Positions 44,862-55,839 of a DNA stretch of 64,000 bases are shown here, in pieces; the stretch's first letter is position 1; every line of letters begins with the position of its first letter. The position numbers and the translations under genes are program-made. The notes under the pieces are model-generated. The model worked only from the letters and a program-made list of their open reading frames with translations. It had not been told where the DNA came from and did not search any database. The stretch spans positions 24,963,708-25,027,707 of the forward strand of contig OZ025255.1 in the NCBI GenBank assembly GCA_964019135.1, in the 5' to 3' direction. The DNA comes from Arenicola marina. Taxonomy: Eukaryota; Annelida; Polychaeta; Arenicolidae.

Positions 44862-45617
44862 TTATCCATGATGTGCAGAGAAGAGTTTCTTGAGGAGCGG
44901 GTCTGCACAAAACGATAATGAAGGAATTTAAATCATACAAGTGCAGACATAATTCATCCATTAAATCCACACTCACAGACGTTATGGTGGCAAATGGTTG
45001 GTGGTAGGGCAAACATGATCAGACGACACCAAAAGAGGATGAGAACCGAACTGGCGAAGAAAACTTACGAGACTATGTTTAAAATAGAGACAGGGGGGAT
45101 TACACAAAAAGGAAATAAGAAATACGTCGGATACAAGAGGAAACGACGATAGCCGAAAAGATAACATCACGAAATTTTGAACAGAAGACAAAAAGACGAT
45201 AACCAGAAAAGACGACGGCACGAAAAGACGTCAGGATGAAAAGACGATAGGACGAACTATCAAAAGGATGATAGGAAGAAACGATGAAAAGACCATATTA
45301 CAAATTGATGAAAAGACGATAGAACAAATTGATGAAAAGACGATAGAACAAATTGATGAAAAGACGATAGAACAAACAGACGATAGGGTGAAAAGTCGAT
45401 ACGCCAAAAAGACATTTAAAAACATTTAAGGTGAGTCACATCTGCAGATGGCGAGAGCCCAGGCATCGACGATGTCCTGCAGGTTCTGAAAGTCCGTCAC
45501 ATCGAACACATTTTCGTGGTTCGGGCCGGTGGCGATCAGCTCCAGTTCTTCATTATCGACACCGGTACCGACGCCGACGGATATCATAAGGAGATTCGGG
45601 TGGTTGGCGTTGGTGGT
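44862..45617 (-). pseudogene. Isolated VWA-domain 3' exon fragment, block B
   Basis: Same structure as 2,062-2,817. A 178-bp exon at 45,617-45,440 follows an intact cag acceptor (motifs MISVGVGTGVDN and NVFDVTDFQNLQDIV). It then has either a TAA in frame after Cys-Asp-Ser-Pro or a weakened donor (gtgact) to the mini-exon 44,902-44,862. Upstream VWA exons are absent. It differs from copy A by a few residues (Leu-Met-Ile for Phe-Met-Leu, Ala-Trp for Val-Trp), all in frame. Confidence 0.7.
45230..45400. repeat. 24-bp tandem repeat (block B)
   Basis: Same array as 2,330-2,620 with slightly fewer units; no gene. Confidence 0.78.
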
Positions 45618-45935
45618 CTGTGACATTATAAAGCGGTAAAACATGTAGGAGATGGAAGTTTGGCGCCGACGGACACTATTATCAGGACAGAATAAACAGC
45701 ACAGGGGACGGTGGTAAGAGTTTGGCACGAGCCCGCGAAGACCCGTGTTTACGGTGTATTTTGCCTCGGATTTTGCTAAATCAGGATATGTGGGCGCCGC
45801 CCAACTTTCTGTGTTGTGTATGACACTTATAACATTCGTCGGCTACTGGATAGGCCTTTTTAAAAGTGTTTACGTATGATAACATATATATATATATAGG
45901 CTTAGTTAGGTTTACACATATGGGTAACGGCAAGG

Positions 45936-46430
45936 GTGGTACACACCATCTGGCCTTGGTTGGGTAATTGGTACATACGTGGTACACACCATCTGGCCTT
46001 GGTTGGTACAGACGTGATACACACCATCTGGCCTTGGTTGGTACATACGTGGTACACACGATCTGGCCTTGGTTGGTTGGTACATACGTGGTACACACGA
46101 TCTGGCCTTGGTTGGTTGGTACATACGTGGTACACACGATCTGGCCTTGGTGGGTTGGTACATACGTGGTACACACGATCTGGCCTTGGTTGGTTGGTTG
46201 GTACATACGTGGTACATACCATCTGGCCTTGGTTGATACATACGTGGTACACACGATCTGGCCTTGGTTGGTTGGTGCATACGTGGTACACACGATCTGG
46301 CCTTGGTTGGTTGGTACATACGTGGTACACACGATCTGGCCTTGGTTGGTTGTTACATACGTGGTACACACGATCTGGCCTTGGTTGGTACATACGTGGT
46401 ACACACGATCTGGCCTTTGATCGTAAGTAC
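45936..46430. repeat. 33/37/41-bp minisatellite (block B)
   Basis: About 13 units as at 3,140-3,625, but with a different order of 33-, 37- and 41-bp units and private variants (TACAGACGTGAT, TGGTGGGTTGG, TTGTTACATACG). This shows independent reshuffling since the block duplication. Confidence 0.92.
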
Positions 46431-46434
46431 GTGG

Positions 46435-48230
46435 TAGAAACTTTATAGCCTTTGAAAACTGGGTCTTTGAGAATTGTTATTTATTCTCAATTGGTTACAT
46501 TTGGGAAAATGTTATACTGACTTGTTATGCTATATTTTATCTTTTAAGCCATAATTTAGTTAAATCTTGTTTAAACTTTGTCCCAGCACAATCTGTTCTG
46601 TTGTACTGCTGTACCTAGCGTCAGCCGCTCCGCAAGCCGCACAGGGAAAGGCACCCATTGCAGCTTACTCGCTCGCCTTCTCCTCTCCAGATCTGTCTCC
46701 CGATAAACTAACCGCTTTCCATATAAGCGTAAGAACATCAGATATGTTTATCAAATGATAATGTAATATAGTGATATTCTACCAGCGGCATTCAGTTCAG
46801 CAAATGTGTGCCAGTTTGGCAAAAGTGTGCAAGTTCGGCAAATGTGTGCAAGTTCGGCTAATGTGTGCAAGTTCGGCAATTGTTTTTTTTTTATCAAATC
46901 CAATACCTGTAACCAGCTAGGATGACCTCCGATATACAACGGCGTCTCCTTGTGGGTGCGTTATGATGCGCTCAGGCCAGTATTATAACATTTGAAATAG
47001 ACACCTGCTGAGTGACCTTAATGATGGCAATACTGACTGCCTATGAGATGTAATTGAACTTCTGGTTAAGGGTTATGACCCCAGTGTTTCATGACGCTCT
47101 GGGGTGGGTAACAATCTGTCTGTTGCTGTGTGGGGGCACGGACGTTGTATGATACACGTTTCATTTCAGCCAAGCGGTGATAGCGACAACGGCCGCTCCT
47201 CCTGGCTGTGGTGGCGTTAAGAGAGAAGGCCCCCCCCCCCAGAGGCTCTCTGTGTGGCCGACTCCTCCTACCTTAGGTATCGCAAACTGCCTTACAATAT
47301 CCCTCCCCCGCAGCTTACCTACTTACGCAATGGCACCTACCTATACGTGCTAGAGTAGATGTAGGATAGATTTTTTTTCCAAGCTTACTTCTTCGCCCTA
47401 TTTGTCCAGCTTTCCAGTCCTTGTTTGTGGCGTTCTTCCGACTCCCCGCACTCGGTGCTTCTCTGATGTGGCTTCTCGTGTTCATATTTTGTGACTGTTG
47501 CTTACATCATCTCTAACTCCTAACTGCTTGATTCAGTTACTATTTATTTTGTTATTAAGTCCATAGTGGTCTGTGGCGTAGAGACAGCTGCTGTAGATTG
47601 TGTTTGCGGTGCATTTTTTTATATCCGTCTCTTAAGTATGCCATTGACGAAATTCTGCTAGCTATCCTTTATTTCACTCGCACTTTCTTTTCGTATCATT
47701 TAACTCCCTTTTTTGTTCTACCATACTAGTTGCCGCATGTTATGTTTTCTAACAATTGCTCTTTCAGCCTAATACACGCTGTAGTTTATATCTTATAATT
47801 GGTATTCTAGCGATTGAAAATGTGTTGGAAAAGATGGCCTTGTATTCGTGTGTTGGTCATGCACAAATACCCACAGATATTAGCGGTTAATCATCAAAAG
47901 TCCGCGAAATAGGCTCTTGTAGTAATGGGTCGAGTGGGTCTGCTGATACAATGGTTCGCTCTGACATAGTAGAACGGCCATAGTAACCATAGCAACGGGT
48001 GGATGGGAGGTCATCCTAATGCCTTTAAACTGCTACTGAATGACATGGCAGCGACATAAGTTGCAGTTCTGTATCTGACCTGGAAGTAGTTTTGGGCTTT
48101 CCCATTGCATATAAAGCTGAATATGAGTAGGTCCGGGAGAGTGAGTGGCAGGGAGTGGTGACAAGGGATCCTGGTCGCTTTCACTTGCACCCTCATGGAA
48201 TTTATTCGGTTCATCAATATTGTTATTTTT
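46435..48230. other. Duplicated stretch, no gene recognised
   Basis: Nearly identical to 3,640-5,420 of block A, including the 18-bp GTGTGCAAGTTCGGC-type short repeat at about 46,795-46,880. No supported gene. Confidence 0.5.
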
Positions 48231-48238
48231 GTTTACAG

Positions 48239-48277
48239 GGCGACCCAGGAAACCCCGACAAATGTATCGTCATGTAG
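48239..48277 (+). CDS. Possible terminal mini-exon, collagen-like tail (block B)
   Basis: Identical to 5,425-5,463: acceptor tttgtttacag, 12 codons with Gly-Asp-Pro-Gly-Asn-Pro and a Cys, then TAG. Upstream exons not found. Confidence 0.22.
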   Translation, partial: GDPGNPDKCIVM

Positions 48278-48460
48278 CCATGGTGACGGGTAACCCAGAC
48301 ACTCGTTTGTCCATTGACTCTACCAGTCATCCCGGAAGAAATCTCATCGCCAGGACACACGTGACCGTGAGAGGCCACTGCGAGAGATGCCAGCGTTCGC
48401 TACCCCTGTCGCCCTGGTGGCGCTCCCTGGCGGCGCCACCCCGTGGTGTCTGCCCACCCC

Positions 48461-48500
48461 AGCGTCCGTGACGTCATCCAGCGTCCGTGACGTCATCCAG
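48461..48500. promoter_or_regulatory. Tandem CRE-like palindromes (block B)
   Basis: Two TGACGTCA sites in direct repeats of AGCGTCCGTGACGTCATCC, exactly as in block A (5,634-5,672), although flanking bases have changed (for example cgctccctggcggcgccacc inserted upstream). Confidence 0.4.
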
Positions 48501-49507
48501 TGCGCCGCGGCTGTCACGCCATGGTCCGCCGCTGGACATTAAACTAAGAACAACAGTTACCAACACGTTTGAGTTTTGCTATATACATATCTGTCTGTAT
48601 ATGTTTTAATAATAAGAGTAATATACTTTGACTTTGTCCCTATACACCATCGCCAGCGTGTGCGTCGCGAAACCGAAACAACTACGACTACGACTTATGC
48701 CCAACTAAATATTATCCTTGTAAGGCGTAAATGATGTGAACGGAGCGCTAGAAACCGGTCTCTTTCCGCGCTACCACGGGCTTTCCGCCGTCAGACGAGT
48801 CTGATTTAACGATGACGCACAAAACAACTTGCCAACCGGTAAGCCGTGATTCCGGTTTCCAACGGCATGGGCATTTTTAAGAGTAACTGTTACGGTTTTA
48901 AATGGTTTGTGTTCAACAGTTCATTGACCAACTACTTTGAATCGACTGGTCACGTGTGTCGCCTGCGTCCTGCTTGGTTACTTAGCAACGGGTAACGTGG
49001 GTTGAACTACTTCGTATGAATATTATTGTTTTGTTTCAAATGGTGCAATTGTTTTAGCGCGAAATAGTCTTGTAGCTTTATGTCATACCGATTTTCCAGT
49101 TTTAAAGTAGTAGAAGTTACTTCGCGGGCCCCTTCTCGTATTGTCATGGTGTTAATCATGTGGGCAGAATCCCAGGGGGGGGGGGGGGGTATTGGATTTC
49201 TTTCAGGTTGGGTAAACTAGCGTACTTAGAAAGTTTAAGTACTTGTCGTTAATTCTATAGACTTCGATCGCTTTTTACAAAGCGATATCTGCACACCTAA
49301 TCGTTGGGTGATCAAATCACAAAATTATGATTTCTCTAAGATCAAACGTTTTCTAATTTCTATTCGTGTACTGGACTTATGGGACTTGTTATATGAGGTG
49401 TTTAACGTACAGCAGTTACATAACTTCTGTTATGGTCTTAATCAAAATGACCGTGTGACTGTTACCAAGTGACTCGATCAAAGTATATTTCATCGAGGTA
49501 GCTAACG

Positions 49508-49740
49508 GCAAGTGGATCGATGGTTCGCGCCCCGCTGTGGCCATGTCTGTGTGATCGCAGGATAATGACTGACCCCTGCCCCTCTTCGCAAAGAGTAGGG
49601 GGTTACCCCTGGTGGTTCAAGCGTCCTGAATATACAACCACTCTATCGAGGTATGCCTCATTGCCTATTGTGGGGCCGTTGGTACCGTTTCCTGGGTCGT
49701 CCCCGTGTATCCGTGCGCAAAAAGATCATCATATTGATAT
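49508..49740 (+). mobile_element. 5'-truncated tRNA-SINE (block B)
   Basis: Orthologous to 6,676-6,905, with the same truncation point (gcaagtggatcgatggttcg). Confidence 0.75.
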
Positions 49741-49744
49741 ATCA

Positions 49745-51565
49745 GTAGTGTTTTAAACAGTGAGTGACCAGTAACAGATTTAATTTTTACATATATATAT
49801 ATATATCTATTATATATCAGTTAGTAGATGGCTCGCTGGATTATGCTAGAAGCTTTGCTTTCTTGAAGAGGCAATGTCTTTTTGTTTTTACTTCTAGGAC
49901 ATCTCCACTCTCTCGTAGAAGGATATAAATGTAGCCGGAACTTTAGCAATGATTTGACTGTGCTTGTTAATAGTATATTGACAGTGTGCGAAGGCGCGCT
50001 AGCGGGTCCTTTAGATTTCGTGGTGCTGTGTATTGACTTCTGTGAGGACTAGTTTTGTAAAAATCTCTCTCGTCTCTATGAATACCCTTCACTTTAGGGA
50101 ACGGTCATTGTTTTTTTCATAAAGTACTAATGATTAACCTGATAAGAGAAGTTTAACAAAAGATGGCGGATGGCGTGTCGTCGCCCCATAGTGATGTGTG
50201 CTAATTGATCTCTGATGTCGTCGACCACGCTGGCTGACCGTTACCGCCACTCCCTTTTCTGCCCAAACCTTACATTAATTCCGTCTTGCACGGTCAATAC
50301 GTGCGCTAATCGACTCCCCGTCGTGAATGTCTTTATCACTGTTTGTGGGGTGCATATATATCAAAGGTTTCCTATGTAATAGTGGTTGGTTCCGACAGAT
50401 ATAGCGCACGCGTACAATGTGCAGCTGAAAGTGGACTGCCTGCCTAAAGATCGGTCCGTGAGAATGGTCTTAACCCATTGCTGCTCTTCATCTTGCCAAC
50501 GTGAAGCGCCAGTCGAAGAAGCCTTTTGTATGGGCTCGTGTGTAACAGTAGGACTAATCAGCAATCCTGTAACCTGTTGACGCCAAGGAGGATACATGGA
50601 GCGCGTTAAGAATGTCAGTGAATCATGGAGTCGACACCAGTGGTAACGGAGTTCCATCTAATGTGGCTGGCATCCAGTGTATTGAGATGTCCATTGTGTC
50701 ATGTTGCCTACTTTTGAGTCTTGTGTTTGCTGCTGCCCAAGGGTCACACGTCTTATCCTAATCATGTAGTGTTTGAATATGCGAAGCACTCTATTTGTTA
50801 GTTACTTTAGCTTGGATTGAGTATTTAGGACCTGCTTTTCTGTATACTTTTGCTTGTTTAATGTCAGAAGTAATCTTAAAACATTTTCTGTGTACACTAG
50901 AGCATAGACTCTGAATAAAATGATGTTCCCCGCGGGGATATCTCTTAGTAGATCTTGCGTCTTTTGTGAAATCCAAGCGTGATCCAGAAGCACGAACGTT
51001 CAATATTCAAGCAAAATAATCGCCAATCGAAAGTATATTCTCTGCCGCTCACATGGAATTGATTTAAGGCGTAATTCAAAAACATTGCGTCAATTGTTTG
51101 CGATCTGATAGTACACCGATACGTTTGCTTCTTTGCAAATCCTTTCCGTATACCGCTTGGTACGAAGCTGCCCTCTACTGGTCGCGCCATTACACATGGG
51201 TTGAATTGCGTATGGCTGTCGATTTTGGTCACTGAACTCTCCACGGGACGACATTGGTCGCAGCGAACTATTTGCATTTTGTTGCGCTACATGAGTAACC
51301 CTGATTTGGAAAGCAGCTCAATCTAAATACATAGTGTAAAATAGTGATAAATAAAGAATCGATTGTTACGGGTTATCCCCATGTATTTCAGAAGATCGCC
51401 CAGAGTTTAATTATATACCATGCGGGAATGCTCTCACTCGCGGAGAACTACACCACACTTAAGGTTTACAATTGTACTCGTCCTTGACCAATCAAGACAA
51501 CCAGTGAGACAAACCCCTTGCGTTGGACATAACATTAGTATTTGGGCGCTGATGACGATATTGAA
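49745..51565. other. Duplicated non-coding stretch (block B)
   Basis: Aligns with 6,935-8,755; small deletions relative to A (for example near 51,050). No gene seen. Confidence 0.55.
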
Positions 51566-51569
51566 AGAA

Positions 51570-52590
51570 GGTCATCTGCAGGGTCAAATCTGGATCTGAC
51601 TGGTTAATCGGAATACTAAGGGTTCATTCCGGATCTGATGGCTCGGATATAGATCAGTAGGTTCAACTCGGGATCTAAGGGGTCAAATCGGAATAATGGA
51701 GGCCGAATCCGGATCTCAGGGCTCGAATATGGATCATAAGGGTCAAATCGGGATGTAAGGTGTCAATCCGGATCTAAAGCATCAAATGGGGATCTGAAGG
51801 GTCCAGGATCTAATGGGTTAAATGTTGATTTTATGGGTCAAATGGGGATCGTAGGGGTCAATCCGGACCCTAGTGTCCAATCTGGATCTGATGGATCAAT
51901 CGGGATGCTGATGGATGAAACCTGGATCTGATGGTTTAATCCGGATCCAAGGGGTCAAATCGAGATATAAAGGGTCAAATTGAAATCTTAGGGGTCAATC
52001 CGGAGTCAAGGGGTGAAATCCGGATCCCAGGGATCTAATTCAGATCAGATTCAGGGGTCAATCTGGATCCCATGGGTTCAATCCATGTGCACAAAGCGAA
52101 ATCCTAAAGGTCAATCCGGATTCTAAAGTTCTGAGGGCTGAAATATTGATCAGAATCTTGAATTCCTGAGGTCTAATCCGGGTCTGAATGTTCAAATATG
52201 GATCAGACGCCTCAAATCGGGATATTAGGAGTAAATCCGGATCCTAGGGGTCAAATCGGGATCTGAAAGGTCAAATCGAGAACTGAGTGGTTGAATCCGC
52301 ATTCTTGAGTTCCAATCCGGATCCTAGGGGTCTAATTGGGATGTGGAGGGTTAAATTGGGAACTGAGAGGTCAGACGGACACTAGGGGTTTAATTCATAT
52401 TCTTGAGGTCCAGTCCGGAGCTGGGGCCTCAATCCTGTTCCTAGGGGTCAAACCGGGATCGGAAAGATCCAATCGGGATCTGAGGGATCTATCGGGATCC
52501 TAATGGCCCAGTACGGATCATAAGGGTCCCATTCGGATCCTAAGAGTCCAATCCGTATCTGACGGGTCAATCGGGATACAAGCCTGTAAC
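51570..52590. repeat. GGATC-rich degenerate repeat, long version
   Basis: Around 45 loosely conserved units of about 20-22 bp around GGGTCAAATCCGGATCTGAG, with GGATC or GGGAT in most. It is about 1 kb, against about 0.19 kb in block A. Confidence 0.85.
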
Positions 52591-52843
52591 TCGGTCGATA
52601 CTTCAAGCAGAGTCGCAGTCCGTCTTAAAATGTTCAAATTTAACCTATCCCCCGATTTTCGTCATCTCTTCTCGTCTGATTTGCCACGATGTTTTGAAAC
52701 ATGGCCAGAATCCGTATGTTTATCCCAGAGCAAATTTTCTCGTTGCTATGGAAACTAAATTTAAACATGTGGTCGCCGTTTTTTCCTCTTGGTATACATG
52801 AGACTATCCATATGAAGAATCTTCTGGTTGTCAATCGACTGAG

Positions 52844-52940
52844 CCTAGGAGTAGGGATCGAACCACGCACTGGCCACTTCGGCTGGTCGAGCAGAGCACA
52901 CGCAACAATAGCCTAACGCGCTACCTACGAGGCCACGGGG
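52844..52940 (-). mobile_element. tRNA-like sequence / second SINE head
   Basis: The - strand has a perfect B box (GGTTCGATCCC) near 52,860 and a tRNA D-arm-like TCGTAGGTAGCGCGTTAGGC, with about 40 nt of extra sequence between them and no clean cloverleaf. It is more likely a tRNA-derived SINE head, unlike the family at 53,870, than a working tRNA gene. An intron-containing tRNA is possible but less likely. Confidence 0.45.
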
Positions 52941-52944
52941 TAAC

Positions 52945-53865
52945 CTTCTCCTTTGATAGAGTTTGCCTAGTATTGTCCACGTAGCTTTTATGTCGACTTT
53001 GACAAGATATGACAGAAATACGAAGTTAAGTTAAACGAAGTTAAATTTATATTCTTCGTGAACAAAACAATTAGTCGAAGCATCTAGTTTTACATGGGAC
53101 AAAGTGTCTTATATGCCACTCTCCAACAATTGCTCTGGTAATTGCTTTGGGTTACCGCCACTTACATTCGCTAGGGGGCACTCGGTATTGTTTATCGTAT
53201 CTATATGCATTCATCGACTAGTTTTGTATAATAGTGCCCCCACCCCCCCCCCCCCCCCCCGCCCCTGGTCTAATCTAGGTGGGGTCATTTGAAAAGTACC
53301 ACCGGAGCTACCGAAGCACATAACATCTACGTATTTACCAAAAATACTGGATTTGGCATCGGGTGTTGCTTAGTTTGTTTTACAGAGCTGTCCTGTGACG
53401 GCAACCCAAGGCGTTCCGGGGTCACATGCTTGGCTCGTACATGTGGCTGTAGGCGGTGCTGTCAGATTTTTTCCCTTCCCAGAGCCACAGAACTGGAGGC
53501 TAAGGTGTACTGTGCGCCTTGCAATTTTAACAATTCCAGCGCAAAGCGACGCCCCTGTCCATCTTTTCACGCGTTTCCGCTCGCCCCTGTCTATCTCTTT
53601 ACGCGTTTCCGCTCGCCCCTGGGCAAGCGAACCAAACCCAAATTTAAAAGCATGTGGGCGCCACATGTATGATAATCCATGACGTCACGCTCTGAGGAAA
53701 AAAGGCGCGGCGCTTGAAATACTGCGGACAGGATTGCGAATTTATTTCTATGAACCTTTTGTTGTCTAAGACGTGTCGTGTTTTGCAAAGTAGCTTTCAG
53801 GACCAAAACATTACAAGGGCGTCACGATTATATTACCGTTTTACTGGCTTTAACCCCTGCACAAC
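52945..53865. other. Unique stretch, no gene assigned
   Basis: Poly-C tract at 53,244-53,260. Overlapping open frames at 53,289-53,682 include a possible acceptor (gttttacag, 53,384) followed by a Cys-rich frame, but no donor, start or domain. Not called as a gene. Confidence 0.4.
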
Positions 53866-53869
53866 GGGG

Positions 53870-54143
53870 GCCGACCCGGTAGCTCAGTGGACTAAAGCGC
53901 TCGCCTTGAGTGCTCTGGCCACCTGAGAGCCTAGCGGCACGTGGATCGATGGTTCGCTCCCCGCTGTGGCCATGTCTGTGTGGTCGCAAGATAAAGATTC
54001 TATCCATTTCCTTCTTTGCACAGAGTAGGGGTTACCCACGGGGACATGGCTCCACTCGCCCTTCCTACTCCCATTGACGCGATATGACCAAAAGTGGTTA
54101 AAGTGTCGTGAATATACACGCAATCAACCCTGTAAACCGTTAG
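53870..54143 (+). mobile_element. Full-length tRNA-derived SINE
   Basis: The tRNA-like head starts gccgacccggTAGCTCAGTGG (A box) and has GGTTCGCTCCC as B box. It includes the linker ctctggccacctgagagcct and the body ccgctgtggccatgtctgtg/gtcgcaagataaag. The tail region TTTGCACAGAGTAGGGG, gttacccacggggacatgg follows, ending in gaatatacacgcaatc. It is about 275 bp and is the best reference copy of the family seen at 6,676, 13,423, 34,245 (-) and 49,508. Confidence 0.85.
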
Positions 54144-54144
54144 C

Positions 54145-55270
54145 CGGTCAAAAGCAAGATCCGGGAATGGCTTAAAGATATGCGGTAACAAGCCGATGTA
54201 AAAAAAAAATAGGCCTGCGTCGTAGTCGATTTCCCAGACAATGTGATTTTCCGCATGTTTCTCCACCCGTTCCAGCTAAGCTATGATCAAGAGGTATAAG
54301 GAGGGTTTGGGGCTAAATAGTTCGCTAAGTATTGGATGAGATTTGGACCCACAGTCAACACAGCGGTCAACCAACAAAATGCAAAGGGCTTGCTATAAAA
54401 GCAACATTCAATCAACATGTGCGAGAAACAACTGACTTGCAACAATTGCAACCTTCTCTTAAACCATGCGAGAAATAAGTCTAACCAGCATGTTACATGA
54501 AAGTCACTGAAGAAAGTGACACAAACTATGACACTAGATGTTACTGTACCTTCACAACAGAATAAGAACTGAAGTCTGAATTTGCATGTCACGCGATAGC
54601 GCACAGATTTGCATTGAAAATTCAGCCATTTACACGCATGCGCGATCGCAAGAAATGTCCAACGGAAATAATGTTGTCCAACTACGATTTTGGGGTTGCA
54701 GCACTATAATGACCATGAACTATGAGCAAGTACGTCACATGCATACACGTATACACGGATACACGTGCGTACATTTCTTGATCTTTATGAGACATGGAAT
54801 TAAACATGTAGGACATTCACCATTTAATCATGCATATACCAGCTTACACGCGCATCCCGTCTCTCGAGGGTAGCATATAATGGGGTGGAAGGGCGGTGGG
54901 GGGGTAGTCCTATCATACGAAAGTTAAGGGTGGGTTGGGGGTGGGTGGGTCAAAGTCAGGAGTCGTTTTAACATTTATCGACCTAGAGAAACACCTGTTC
55001 ACTGCCCAGGGATGAGCCATAACTCATCACTGAACCCTTCTTGCCAGTTCCCGGGTAATATCGATTTATGTTTTTCTTCTACGAGACTGATTTATTGCCA
55101 CATTAATTCAACCACTTTGTCAAGGACCAATGTGGGTTAATTTATTACTTTTTTGCGATGGGGCTCTCGTAATTTAGGCCAGGGGTCTATTTCAAAAACC
55201 GATAATGGCCAGAGGGTTGGGGTGGAGTGAAGGGTGGGATGTGGAGAGTGCGGGGGGAGGGGGGGAGGGG
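54145..55270. other. Unique stretch left of block D
   Basis: No gene recognised. It contains an ACACGTATACACGG-type short repeat at 54,740-54,770 and G-rich low-complexity runs at 54,880-54,950 and 55,200-55,270, leading into the 9-bp minisatellite. Confidence 0.45.
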
Positions 55271-55274
55271 ACAG

Positions 55275-55830
55275 AACTGAGGCCTATGAGACCACTGGGA
55301 CCACTGGGACCGGTGGGGCCACTGGGGCCACTGTGACCGCTGCGACCTCGGAGACAACTAGGAGACCGCTAGGGCCTCTAGGACCGCTGTGACCAGTGAC
55401 CACTAGAGCCACTGGGACCGCTGGGACCACTGGGGCCACTGGGGCCACTGGGACCACTGGGACCACTGGGGCCACTGGGACCACTGGGGCTACTGGGACC
55501 GCTGGGACCACTGGGACCGCTGGGACCACTGGGACCGCTGGGGCCACTGGGGCCACTGGGACCATTGGGGGCCCATTGGGACAACTGGGGCCACTGGGGC
55601 CACTGGGGACCACTGGGACCACTGGGGCCACTGGGACCGCTGGGGCTACTGGGACCACTTGGGCCACTGGGGCCACTGGAGCCACTGGGGCCACTGGGGC
55701 CACTGGGGCCACTGGGGCCACTAGGACCATTGTGACCACTGGGACCACTGGGACCACTGGGGCCACTTGGACCACTGGGGCCACAGGGACCACTGGGACC
55801 AATGGGGACACTGGGCGGGAAGTGGGGGCA
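55275..55830. repeat. 9-bp minisatellite (collagen-like in translation), block D
   Basis: About 60 units of GGGACCACT, GGGGCCACT and GGGACCGCT. The GCT variant is common here and absent in block C, so the arrays have turned over separately. A - strand frame continues beyond the array to a hydrophobic N-terminus (from 56,009), but the matching frame in block C is shifted, which argues against a collagen gene. Confidence 0.85.
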
Positions 55831-55839
55831 CGATACCAG

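Larger units (their letters stand above)
40404..51740. repeat. Segmental duplication block B (partner 1-8,945)
   Basis: It is collinear with block A but has extra material: the 42,490-43,565 insertion plus a second copy of the 770-1,290-like segment, and a much longer GGATC repeat. The first 5.4 kb is an inverted copy of block C. Many features match A base for base, including the SINE truncation point and the CRE pair. Confidence 0.88.

Noticed and set aside
53289..53682. Overlapping ORFs on both strands, one resembling a serine-protease N-terminus
   Set aside because: Only a short vague resemblance. No catalytic residues, no donor site.
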